This document shows, in pieces, positions 34,620 to 44,432 of a stretch of DNA of 64,000 bases. The stretch is from Sabethes cyaneus (Eukaryota > Arthropoda > Insecta > Diptera > Culicidae), in contig NC_071354.1 in NCBI RefSeq assembly GCF_943734655.1, forward strand, positions 230,324,397 to 230,388,396, read 5' to 3'. The notes below the pieces were generated by a model, which did no database searches, was not told the origin of the DNA, and saw nothing but the letters and a program-made list of their open reading frames with translations. The position numbers and the translations under genes were made by a program. Within the stretch, counting starts at the first letter, position 1. Each line of letters starts with the position of its first letter.

Positions 34620-35965
34620 ATATCTCATAAACCAAACAACATAGTGCAAACAGTTTCTTGTACGTAGTGGGAAAAATCAGCCAGGAGGAGAAAAAACGGA
34701 AAAGAGCACGGAAGGAAAACGTGGCAAAAGCTGGCCAAATAAGAAAGAGAGAGAGAAAATAAAAGCTGGCATGATAAAAATAGAATAACGAAAGAAAACA
34801 ACGTGACAGGATCGGAGGAATAATCAGTTGGAAAACAGGACATAAAAAGAGAAAAAAGTAGAAATGTAATAAGGCCATTACAAATATTGTAAAGTTTTTG
34901 TCCTTCCGGTGTTCGGCCACTGAAGGGGGGAGCGAAAAAAAAAAACAAAGTGAATTTTGTAATCGAGTAAAAAAACATGGATTTTAAGAAATTTTATTTA
35001 AGGTTTAAACGTGAAAACCGAATCTATTCTTGCTTATAATATATACGTTATTATTTTCTATGCAAAAATACACGAAAAAAGACAAAAACGAAAGAAAATT
35101 TTTTTGGACGATTTTCGGAAATTCCATTGTTCGAATTTCCATTTCTGTTTCGTGCTAGAAGCGTTAATTCAACTCGGGGACACATTTTTCGAGTTTTCCA
35201 GACTGTAGAGCCCACAGACAATTGATTTTAAAAAAAGAAATTTGACTCATATCCTACAAATTATTTTTTGCCCCCCGATTTTTCAAGCCAATTTCCAAGG
35301 GGGGGGGGGGAGTGACAAAAACTTTAAATATGATTTGCAATGGCCTAAACGAGATAAAAAAAGTGGGAAAGCAATCTAAAAAACGAAGGGACTGGACAGA
35401 AAACGATGAAAATCGCAAGAGAAAATTAGAACAACGAGAGAAAAGAAGGAATAAAAATAAAGAAAACGAAGAAAATGAGAGTAACTGTTTCCGTCCAGGA
35501 AAAGAAATACGGGAGCAGAAAAATGGAGAAACGAGAACAGAAAACGAGGAAATATAGGACGAAAAAATAAAAAATGAAATCGAAAGACAAAAAGGAACAA
35601 AATAAGAACAGGAGCAGAACGTGGCAGACAAGGAGGAAAAGCAGGACATGATAAGAGGAAGAACAGAACAAACAAAAGCGGAAAATAGAATAGAAAAGCA
35701 AACAAACACGAAAACCGGACCGAAAAAAAGAAAAAGTCGAAATTGTGTAGAAAATAACGAAAACCCAGACATGAAAAGAGGCAAAATGGACTAAAAACAA
35801 AGAAAAATTTCAGAAAAATGTCAGGAAAAGGACAATCGGGACTTAGGAAAGTAACGGAAAACGAGAACAAGAAAACAAGAAAAAGGAACACAGAAGTAAA
35901 AAATAACGAGCAAAAACAGTAAAAACGAAAGATAAAAAGAAAGAACCTATACAAGGTGTTAGGAA
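34620..35965 (+). repeat. Composite array element: head module plus purine-rich array
   Basis: A head module (34633-34660: CCAAACAACATAGTGCAAAC then AGTTTCTTG) leads into purine-rich array sequence (34670-34870). The array continues at 35349-35965 after a 473-bp Harbinger-like MITE. Long reading frames on the minus strand (up to 197 residues of mostly Phe, Leu, Ser) are translations of the array. Confidence 0.65.
34870..35348. mobile_element. Harbinger-like MITE, intact copy
   Basis: GGCCATTACAAATATTGTAA starts at 34873, and its inverted counterpart ends at 35345, with about 33 bp of imperfect match (both continue AAAGTTTTTGTC). The flanks are TAA on each side (34870-34872, 35346-35348), which fits the three-base TWA target duplication of the PIF/Harbinger superfamily. 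The 473 bp have no coding capacity. Truncated relatives lie at 7783-8071 and 55330-55717. Confidence 0.75.
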
Positions 35966-36209
35966 GCATAGCGCATGTATTTCAGAGGGTGATAGAGAAC
36001 CACTTTTGACGAAAAAATCCTTCAACGCACATGGTCAAATCTTAATCATTATTAACACTAAACATACCGACTCTACGCACTCTACGAATATTTTTCGCTA
36101 GCAGACAGCAGTTGCCGTGATTGTCGACAGATTAGCGTTAATATTTTTCTCGAAAAAAGGACAAATAGTTCAGCAGCAAACTTCGCATTATGTTTTAAAT
36201 ATATTTTCT

Positions 36210-36772
36210 AATAAAAGTAACTAAGAGGAATAGCATAGCATAGACAACCGTACATACCATGGGTGGCTGATATGGTGTACCCGTAAGTACACCATACACC
36301 TGGCCATGTCCTTACGATTGTAGAAATGGGTACGTTAGTTGAACATCTACTTTACGAGGATACGTAAAAACTCACGCAATCTTCATGTACCCAGTAATAT
36401 ATGATATGAACATATAAAATCGGTCGAATGAATTATAATTGCGTCATTTGAGTTTCCATCAGTGCATCTAATATCCAATAATTAATTTAATTCTTCATTC
36501 TGATATCCATGTGCATTATTTAAACTTGTCACGGTCAACGTTTTCACTGTACAGAAGGAGGTGCTTGATGAGCTAAAACAAAATAAATTATTAGAATAAT
36601 ATATCAGGCTTGCCGTCAGCCCAATATCGCAGTTTTGAAATGAGGCAGCTGGGAACCACGCAGCATCGCATCTCCTGGCTTAGCTACTCAATAGAACATT
36701 ACCGGGTATGGCCACGTGGAGGCGCTAGGTAGGGGCTTGAGATGGCAAAATAAAAGTAACTAAGAGGAATAG
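36210..36772 (-). mobile_element. Second non-coding insertion with long direct repeats and a CATAG tail
   Basis: AATAAAAGTAACTAAGAGGA plus four more bases (24 in all) occur at 36210-36233 and again at 36749-36772. Immediately inside the left copy is CATAGCATAG, so on the minus strand the 515-bp insert ends in a (CTATG)n tail, as does the larger insertion at 14641-16612. On the minus strand TAGCTAAGCCAGG (near 36675) and GTGGTTCCCAGC (near 36660) are loosely like pol III boxes A and B. The body is otherwise unidentified. Confidence 0.6.
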
Positions 36773-36789
36773 TGTAAAAAAAAGCCAAG

Positions 36790-36997
36790 GCGCTACATTC
36801 CGTTATCGAAACTTGACCTTCTGTTTTTATACGACAGACTTCGCAGCCAGCTTTTAGTTGGAATACAGGAGCTTTAGTTAGATTGCAGGTCCAGTTGCTA
36901 CGATCCTATTGATTCCAACAGCCTCTGCCAGCCGAGATTCGAACATACGACGACTGGTTTACTACGCCAGCATCATACCTCGAGGCCACCTGGGAGG
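36790..36997 (-). repeat. tRNA-derived SINE, copy 2
   Basis: Same family as 17605-17803: minus-strand CCTCCCAG, box A (TGGCCTCGAGGTA), an anticodon-like arm with one mismatch (CTGGC and ACCAG), box B TGTTCGAATC, and a body ending in ATAACGGAATGTAGC. It begins about 20 bases after the right direct repeat of the preceding insertion. Confidence 0.7.
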
Positions 36998-36999
36998 AA

Positions 37000-38150
37000 T
37001 AATGGTATGAAAATGAGCCAAAAAAGCAAGTCCATCGCACGCGGTGATCTAGAGTGAAGTCTGAATTCGTGCAATTTTCAGATACTAATTTAACATTCCA
37101 CACGATGCGTTTAAAAAAAAACCCGAATTAATCCACCTAGCGGCGTGACCTAGCCTTTCTACTGTCACAATAATCATCATTTAATTTCTCAGGAACATCT
37201 ATGTATAATTAACTTGACTATATTTTTAAATATCCGTTCCGTATTCCTCAAAATCCTTATTTGCCAGTAAAATTCACAACGTATTGCGTAGAATAATTAA
37301 ATTTTCTTTCCTTGTGTGCGTAAATACTTGTAACACCTTATTTAGTTTTATAATCGGTCGGCCTAAACTTTCGAACTTCAGAGCCACATAGGAAACTTGT
37401 TTTGAATTGACAATATGAAATATGTGTTCAGAACAGATTTTTTGATAATTAATTAATACCATGTGTTCAAAAGTTAGCATCTTTGAAAAACAAGAGTTCA
37501 GAAAAATTATTATTATACTTCGCCTTTGAAGACAAAGAATATCAACAACAAAATGATTAATCTCAAAATTTTACTATTAGTTTGTTTGGCTTCAATTTTG
37601 CAGTATATCTGAATTAGAAAAAATAACTGAATAGAGCATTAGATATGAAAAAGAGAAATTGAACTTTTTCTTAGCTGGCGCTCCTTCAGATAATTATTTT
37701 TGCATGAAAATCAAAACTTATGCTTTTTTTGAATGTACTTTCATGAAAAGATAGTCATTAGCTTGATCGTATCGTTTTTACAATGTTGGAGGGTTAGGAA
37801 AACAAGAGGGTTGCAAAAGCTGCGCCTTAAACATGCTTGAGAATGGGAAATATGATCGATATGATTTTCAGTGCTTGTCATTTTTGATTTATTTGTTGAA
37901 ACATGATACATGACATAAGACATCTGTCCTTTAAAATGTCATTAACGAAAACAAATCTTACAAAATTACTACCGTGCAACGTTTACTTCCTATTTTTCAT
38001 ATAACATTTCTAAGCTCTAGTATCTATTGATTGAAAAGAGCATCTATTGATGCGCAAAATTTGTTTGAAATTTGTATAAATTTATTTGGAAAAATGTGTG
38101 AACGTGTGCAAGTGAACAAAATGACAATTGAAATCTGAAATCAAAGAAAA
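37000..38150. other. Non-coding stretch
   Basis: AT-rich. Near 37125-37150 AACCCGAATTAATCCACC matches a motif also found (as complement) at about 53187-53206 beside a hammerhead-like copy; nothing else was recognised. Confidence 0.4.
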
Positions 38151-38154
38151 GAAA

Positions 38155-38320
38155 AAGCTTTTCGATTGAATCCCATTATTTAATATTTATTTGCAACAGA
38201 TACGTAGTTCGCCTACGACGTGCAGGCTTCAACAGCGTCTTATTTCAAAGCGTATACGTATCTGTTGCGAATAAATATTAAATAGTGGGATTTAGTCGGT
38301 AAAAGTTTTTTCTTTTCTTT
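38155..38320. repeat. Inverted-repeat unit containing a decayed hammerhead-like motif
   Basis: Arms TTTAATATTTATTTGCAACA (38180-38199) and GCGAATAAATATTAAATA (about 38268-38285) are inverted around a motif on the minus strand at 38239-38195. In hammerhead terms: CTGTTGA instead of CTGATGA, a six-pair stem II (GCCTGC and GTAGGC), GAAC instead of GAAA, then the self-complementary TACGTA, TC and TGTT. Two core positions are changed, so this copy is probably inactive, but it shows the family's structure. Confidence 0.5.
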
Positions 38321-38437
38321 AATTTCAAATTTCGTATTCCACTAAGAGGCTTCAAAAATTTCAGACAATTGATTCAGAAAAGTGAGAAACATCTTTTCTT
38401 GAATTTCAATGCAAATTTAAAAATTGCAAATTGTCAT

Positions 38438-38545
38438 CCCAAGTAACAATTTGAGTTTTATTACACTCTTATGATGACATTCAAGACCAAAATTGGTCAT
38501 GAAAACCACCAGAAGAGTACAATCAAACTCACATTGTTGCTTGGG
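38438..38545. mobile_element. 108-bp palindromic MITE, copy 2
   Basis: The same length, ends (CCCAAGTAACAATTTGAGTT and CTTGGG) and centre as the copy at 6635-6742. It is followed within a few bases by a long tetranucleotide repeat. Confidence 0.7.
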
Positions 38546-38550
38546 ATCAC

Positions 38551-38772
38551 ATACACACACATACATACATACATACATACATACATACATACATACATAC
38601 ATGCATATATACATACATACATACATACATACATACATACATACATACATACATACATACATACATACATACATACATACATACATACATACATACATAC
38701 ATACATACATACATACATACATACATACATACATACATACATACATACATACATACATACATACACACATAC
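38551..38772. repeat. (ACAT)n microsatellite, about 220 bp
   Basis: Nearly perfect CATA repeats with one CATGCATATA interruption near 38600. The long Tyr-Ile-His-Thr and Tyr-Val-Cys-Met reading frames on both strands come from this repeat. Confidence 0.95.
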
Positions 38773-38839
38773 ATCACACACATTGAATACAATCAACATT
38801 TGTTTTGAATTCACACGTTTTAACGGTTTAATATACGGT

Positions 38840-39440
38840 GCTTAAGTCTTAAAGTTTAAATAACTTTTGAATGAACTGTCCGATTTTAAATAACTCGGTT
38901 TCGTTTGATAGATCTCAGTAGTAATTTTCAAATAATAATAAAATGTGTGATGTTTTTCATTGAATTAATGCTTATATGTTACAAAAATATGTTTTAAATA
39001 CTATTTTTTCACATTTCTTTATGTAACTTTCAAACTACAAGCCCAATCGTCATGAAATTTGGAAGTTAAGGGTTTGCAAGGCTCCTCTTTCATATGCAAT
39101 CAATTTTGTTCAAATCGGTTAAGGGACCTATGAGATAATGAAGTCCCATATTTTTCATATTTTTATACATAACTTTTGAACTAAAAGTCCGATCAGTATG
39201 AAATTCAATAGCGACTAATGGGACACCTAGACCTTTCATTTGACACTAAGAACATTAAAATCGGTCCAGCCATCTCCGAGAAAAGTGAGTGAGATTAAAA
39301 GCGTCACATACACACACACACACGCATACATACACACACACAGAAAATGCTCAGTTTTCGAAACTGAGTCGAATGGTATATGACATTCGGCCCGCAGGAC
39401 CTTCTTTCCATTTCCGGTTTTCCAAGTGATTTCTATACCT
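38840..39440 (+). repeat. Dispersed repeat, copy 1 (ends GGCCCGCAGGACC side)
   Basis: Contains AACTTTTGAACTAAAAGTCCGATC-type segments, TCTCCGAGAAAAG, a CA microsatellite, then TTCGAAACTGAGTCGA and TATGACATTCGGCCCGCAGG. The same order is found in reverse at 51085-51890. No coding. Confidence 0.55.
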
Positions 39441-39448
39441 TTATACTA

Positions 39449-39470
39449 TCTATACCTATAAAGAAGGATT

Positions 39471-39508
<38 letters not shown>

Positions 39509-41375
39509 CTGTGTTCCTTATAGAATCAAAAACTACTGAACCAATCGGCGTGAAAATTTGCATGTAGAGGTTTTTGGGGCCAGGAAAGGTTTTAGTGATG
39601 GTTAGAGACCCCTCCCCCCACTAAGAGGAAATACCAATTTCCTCATAACTCGAGAACTAATCAAGCAAATGGAACCAAATTTGGCATGTGTGTGTTTTTG
39701 GAGACAAAATTTTTTTCTATGATGAATTGGGACCTCTCCCCACTTTAAGTGGGGGGGGGGGGCTCCTATACAAACGAAATACAAATTTCCTTATAACTCG
39801 AGAGCTAATCCAGCAAATGGAACCAAATTTGGCATGTAGGTGTTTTTGGAGGCAAGAATTTTTTCTATGATGAATAAGAACCTCTCCCCACTTTAGGAGG
39901 GGGGACTCCTATACAAATGAAATACAAATTTCCTCATAACTCGAGAACTAATCAAGCAAATGGAACCAAATTTGGCATGTGAAGGTTTTCGAGGGCAGGA
40001 AAATTTTCTACGGTGAATTAGGACCCCTCCCCACTCTAAGAGGGGGGGCTCCTGTACAAATGAAATACAAATTTCCTCCTAACTCGAGAACTAATCAAGC
40101 AAATAGAACAACATTTGGCATGTGGGTGTTTTTTTTGGTGACAAGAATTTATTCTATGGTGAATTGAGATCCCTCCCCTCTTTATAAGAGGAATTATAAC
40201 TCCTCTCCCCTTTAAGAGGGGGGCTTCCATACAAATTTCTTCATAACTCGAGAACTAATCAAGCAAATGCAACCAAATTTGGCATGTGAAGGTTTTCGAG
40301 AGCAAGAAAATTTTCTATGGTGAATTAGGACCCCTCCTCACTTTAAGAGGAGGGGCTCCTGTACAAATGAAATACAAATTTCCTCATAACTCGAGAACTA
40401 ATCAAGCGAATTGAACCAAATTTGGCATATGTGTGTTTTTGGAGACAATTTTTTTTTCAATGATGAATTGGGACCCCTCCCCTCTTTAGGAGGGGGGGTC
40501 CTTTACAAACGAAATACAAATTTCCTCATAACTCGAGAACTAATCAAGCAAATAGAACCAAATTCGGCATGTGGAGGTTTTTGGAGGCAAAAATATTTTC
40601 TACGGTGAATTAGGGTCCTTCCACACTTCAAGAGGGGGGGCTTCTTCACAAATGAAATACAAATTTCCTCATAATTCGAGAACTAATCAAGCAAATGGAA
40701 CCATATTTGGCATGTGGGTGTTTTTTGAGGCAACCATTTTTCCCATTATGAATTGGGACTTCTTACCTTTTTAGGAGGGGGGGGGGGCTCCCATTCAAAC
40801 GAAATACAAATTTGCTCATAACTTTAGAACTAATCAAGCAAATGGAACCAAATTTGGCATGTGAGAGTTTTAGATGGCAGAACTTTTTTTCTGTGGTGTA
40901 TTACGACCCCTTTCCCTTTTAAGAGGGTGGGCTCCCATACAAATGAAATACAAATTTCCTTATAATTTGAGTACTAATCAAGCAAATGGAACCAAATTTA
41001 GCATGTAGGAGATTTTTGAGTCTTGAATTTATTTTATGATAGTTAGAGACCTCTCACCCCTGTGGTAGGGGGATATGGACTCTCATACAAATAAAACAAA
41101 AGTTTTTGCGAAACTCAAAAACTAATCCAACTCGAGAAATTCGAGACTCTTCCATAAAACATTAATCAATAACAAGACCACAAAAACTATCTATAGTAAC
41201 ACTAGATCATTCAGGATGAGCCGGTCGCGAGTGTTGCCGGTGACCCGCCGTCGGAAGCGCCGCCCACTGGGGGGCTTGCAAAACTCGAGATTGTGACAAA
41301 GATCATCCGAGATTCATGATTTATGTACAACACAGGTTAATTTGTGGCAATACGAAGTTTGTCGGGTCAGCTAGT
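39449..41375 (+). mobile_element. Helitron-like non-autonomous element with ten internal units
   Basis: It starts TCTATACCTATAAAG followed by (TCTG)n and ends GTCGGGTCAGCTAGT, as Helitrons start with TC and end in CTRRT. Between are about ten copies of a 141-150-bp unit marked by CGAGAACTAATCAAGCAAAT and CCAAATTTGGCATGTG (unit marks near 39651, 39799, 39942, 40084, 40246, 40392, 40534, 40677, 40826 and 40965). The G/C-runs between units are variable in length. The segment after the last unit (41130-41375) is unique and GC-richer near 41225-41275. No replication-helicase coding is present. Frames of 60-67 residues are translations of the unit. Confidence 0.65.
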
Positions 41376-42295
41376 ATATTTATATAGTAGAAAGGCAAAA
41401 AGACAGCGGAGGGTATATGAAAAAAGTCTTTATTTCTCTTCCGTTACAGGGATTTGCAGAGAGCAAACAGATGCATAATAGTCTACGCGGCAGAAAAGAG
41501 AGCTCACTGGGAGGGAGCCAAAAGGAGGGGGGTTGTGCCATAACTGCGAAATCGGGTAATCAGCTAATATGAAATTAGAAAGAGAATACGGAACAGAAAA
41601 GAAGGGAAACCCAAGGGGAAAAGCGGAATAGCAAGAGAGAAATAAGAAAACTGATACAGGAAACAATGAAAACGGGAAAAACGGGTCAAACCGAATATAT
41701 GAGGAGGAAGAAGGAACAAAAAACCGGAAGCATGGGACAAAAACGTATAAAAGAAAAACAGGAAAAATGAACTAGAGAAAAAGAAGTCAACAAGAGATAA
41801 AAAAGAAAAAAGAGGAGGAAAGTGAAAAAAGGGGGTGAACATCCGAGTGAACACGATAGAAAAACCGGAAAAATAGAGCATCAATAAGAGACAAAACGGA
41901 ACAAACTAAGATGAGAAAAGAGAATGAAAGCAGATAAAAAGTGTACGAAAACTGGAAACGAAAAAAATAGAAAAAAAGTTGAGAAAAGACGGAAAACAGG
42001 CAAGAAAATAACAAAATACGATGAAACATGGGGAAAAAACGTGGCTGAAAAAATAAGAAAAAAATGGGACAGTAAACAATGAAAAATAGAACTCATTCAG
42101 GATACACGGGACAGAAAAAAAGGAAAACGAAAGAAAAAGAGGAAAAACAGAAGAAAAGCGAATGCCGAGAAGAAAACCGAGAAAGCAGAACAGAAAAGGA
42201 GAAAATCCGGACAAAAAGTGGAATTACGAGACTGGAAAAAAAATCAACGGAACGGATGAGAGGTAAAGCGTGTGGGAAACATCAAGAGAAATAAT
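41376..42295 (+). repeat. Degenerate purine-rich array
   Basis: Purine-rich family from about 41560 to 42290, preceded by about 180 bp of unassigned sequence containing GAGCAAACAGATG, a possible diverged head module. Followed by a spacer and a TTTCAAGT array. Confidence 0.65.
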
Positions 42296-42490
42296 TTAAA
42301 GTAGAAATTCGTGTCTAATGTCGTGCCCATATGCAGTGAATATGTATGTTTTGAAGTAAAATTTCAAGTTCGAATTAATCCAAATTCAAGTTTAATTTAA
42401 TGTCAAGCTGAATTTCAAGTTCAATTACAACTATAATTTTTAGTCCAGTTCCAAGTGTGACTTCTAGTCCAATTTCAACTTTTCAACAAG
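42296..42490 (+). repeat. Spacer and TTTCAAGT-type array
   Basis: The spacer TTCGTGTCTAATGTCGTGCC...TTTTGAAGTAAAATTTCAAG resembles the one at 56283-56330. The array continues to about 42480. Confidence 0.6.
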
Positions 42491-42659
42491 TGGATTTTCA
42501 ATGCACCCGAAAGGTCCGGAGTTTTCAACCCAATCGGCCGATCCTTTTGTGATAAATAATAATAGACTCGCCATCCTACGATTTCTCGGTTTTTCCAGGC
42601 CAAAACGTTCTTCTGAAAAGTCGGGTGCCCCACCTTTCGCTTATACCTGGACACGCTTG

Positions 42660-43725
42660 CGTGTTTATTTTCTCGTTGCTCAATTGTTTTTGAGGTACGA
42701 TGCTGGTCTAACAAGCCAGTCATCGTATGTTCGAGTTTCGACTAGGCGGTGCAGCTAGATAGAGTCAGTAGGATTGTTTGACCAAACTCGTGACTTTAGT
42801 CATAACCTTGAAGTGCGGTCAGGCATATATTAATATTTTTTGAAACGATGATTCTACAATTGATGAAGGGACGGTAAGGGAAAGTAATGAAGAACGATTT
42901 TTTCGGGAATGAAGGGGAAGGGTGGAAAGGAAGGGGGGGGGGGGGGGTAATAGGTAGCTATGGTTAACAAGTTGTCGTTGTGACTCCTATCTTTTGTCCA
43001 ATGCTGGAAGGTGCATGGGTCGAACCAAGCTGTAATCAGAGATTATAACCGGATTTGAACCCACAACACCTGCCAGGGCGTGTCGCTCACTGAACGGAGC
43101 CTTTCTCCGAAGAACCGCGCTGAGAAACGCGGACTAACACGCTTTCGGACGAACAGCGTCACACGCAGTACCTTGCAAGTCGTAAGGGCCTGCATAGTGT
43201 CGTCGTCCTGAAAGTAAAAACAAGTTAGATTAAAACTTCTCGGTCGATGGTTTCTACAGTAGGTGGTGGAAGAGGCACAATTTGTGTGTCTAAAAATAGA
43301 CCAACCCATGTCGCGCTATGGTTAATAAGGGGGGTTGTGCAGACTTCTTTTGTCCAGCGCCTCTGTGGTTCAAAGGTACACGGGTACCAGTGAGCGACAC
43401 GCCCTGGCAGGTGTTGTGGGTTCAAATCCGGTTATAATCTCTGATTACAGCTTGGTTCGACCCATGCACCTTCCAGCATTGGACAAAAGATAGGAGTCAC
43501 AACGACAACCTGTTAACCATAGCTACCTATTACCCCCCCCCCTTCCTTTCCACCCTTCCCCTTCATTCCCGAAAAAATCGTTCTTCATTACTTTCCCTTA
43601 CCCGTCCCTTCATCAATTGTAGAATCATCGTTTCAAAAAAATATTAGTAGGATTGTTGTTATTGTTGCACTGGCTCCGTAACTGTCCTGCACTCTAATAG
43701 CCGGCGGTTTTCGATGGTTTATATT
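42660..43725 (+). repeat. tRNA-derived SINE copy 3, split by a foldback insertion
   Basis: The SINE starts near 42690 (GAGGTACGATGCTGG, anticodon-like arm CTGGT-loop-GCCAG, then TATGTTCGAG) and is broken at 42778. Its body resumes at 43646 (TAGGATTGTTGTTATTG, then CTGTCCTGCACTCTAATAGC, which matches 17.6 kb). The 12-base AGTAGGATTGTT is present on both sides (42767-42778 and 43646-43657), showing that the intervening DNA was inserted later. Confidence 0.65.
42779..43645. mobile_element. Foldback insertion made of two inverted SINE-like units
   Basis: The outer arms, about 290 bp each (42815-43100 and 43390-43640), are inverted copies. They contain GAAACGATGATTCTACAATT, the C/G-rich stretch, GGTAGCTATGGTTAAC and GGTTCAAATCC, a good pol III box B (complement at about 43045-43055, direct at 43420-43430). 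The loop of about 290 bp is unique. A 12-bp target duplication flanks the whole. The structure is either two SINEs inserted head to head or one foldback transposon. Confidence 0.65.
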
Positions 43726-44432
43726 CAATATAAATACTGAAATTGTTACTCGTGTAGGTAGGGCAGCTTCCGTGTTTCATGTTTAACCGATTGTGAAATA
43801 TTTGTAAATGCTTTAAACTACGGCGTTTTGTATTTTCTCTTTATGTTAGCAGGCGGTAGTATCTCAGAGGCAACCTACAACACAAAATATCTAAGGAGAA
43901 TAATAACGTGAGAAACCACTCGGTTTTCTTTGCGTATTGTCATGGATTACTTCGATCCCTGTTTATAGGTTCGAAAGAGTTGTTACTATGGGATTAGTAT
44001 AAACTCTCAGGCATAAACCAAAAAAAGGACAATCGGCCAACTTGATGATGCTAATCATACCGTTGAAAACAAAATTTTTTAATTTTGTTTAATTAGTTCT
44101 GCATCTACATTTAAAATCGATCATATTTAGCAAATTTAAATTAAGACTTAGTGATATATATACATATAAAACACGCTATCATTAGGAAATCATCTACTTT
44201 ATTTACAGCTATTTCAGTCTATTTCATTGCATGTCCTAAAACGTTAACCTGCGGGTTGTTGGCAAAATTATTGTTAATTAAAAACATTATCCGAACAATC
44301 TAGGAACTAGATTATTTTCACTATCTAATTGTAGTATCATCTGGAATCTCATCTGTATTTGAACATACCATAAAATCTACTTTATATTTTTAGTCACCGT
44401 AACGTAACCATAAAATCGACATCACAAATCGG
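43726..44432 (-). other. 3' untranslated region of the tolloid-type gene and flank
   Basis: Non-coding and AT-rich. On the minus strand AATAAA lies at 44203-44198, about 230 bases after the stop codon at 44433, and is the likely polyadenylation signal. Nothing else was recognised. Confidence 0.5.
44198..44203 (-). promoter_or_regulatory. Likely polyadenylation signal of the tolloid-type gene
   Basis: AATAAA on the minus strand about 230 bases downstream of the stop codon. Confidence 0.5.

Noticed and set aside
38417..38845. Tyr-Ile-His-Thr and Tyr-Val-Cys-Met repeat proteins on both strands
   Set aside because: Products of the (ACAT)n microsatellite.
39640..41000. Regularly spaced 145-bp repeats suggestive of a CRISPR-like array
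   Set aside because: Units are contiguous diverged tandem repeats in a Helitron-like element of an animal genome, without unique spacers or Cas genes.
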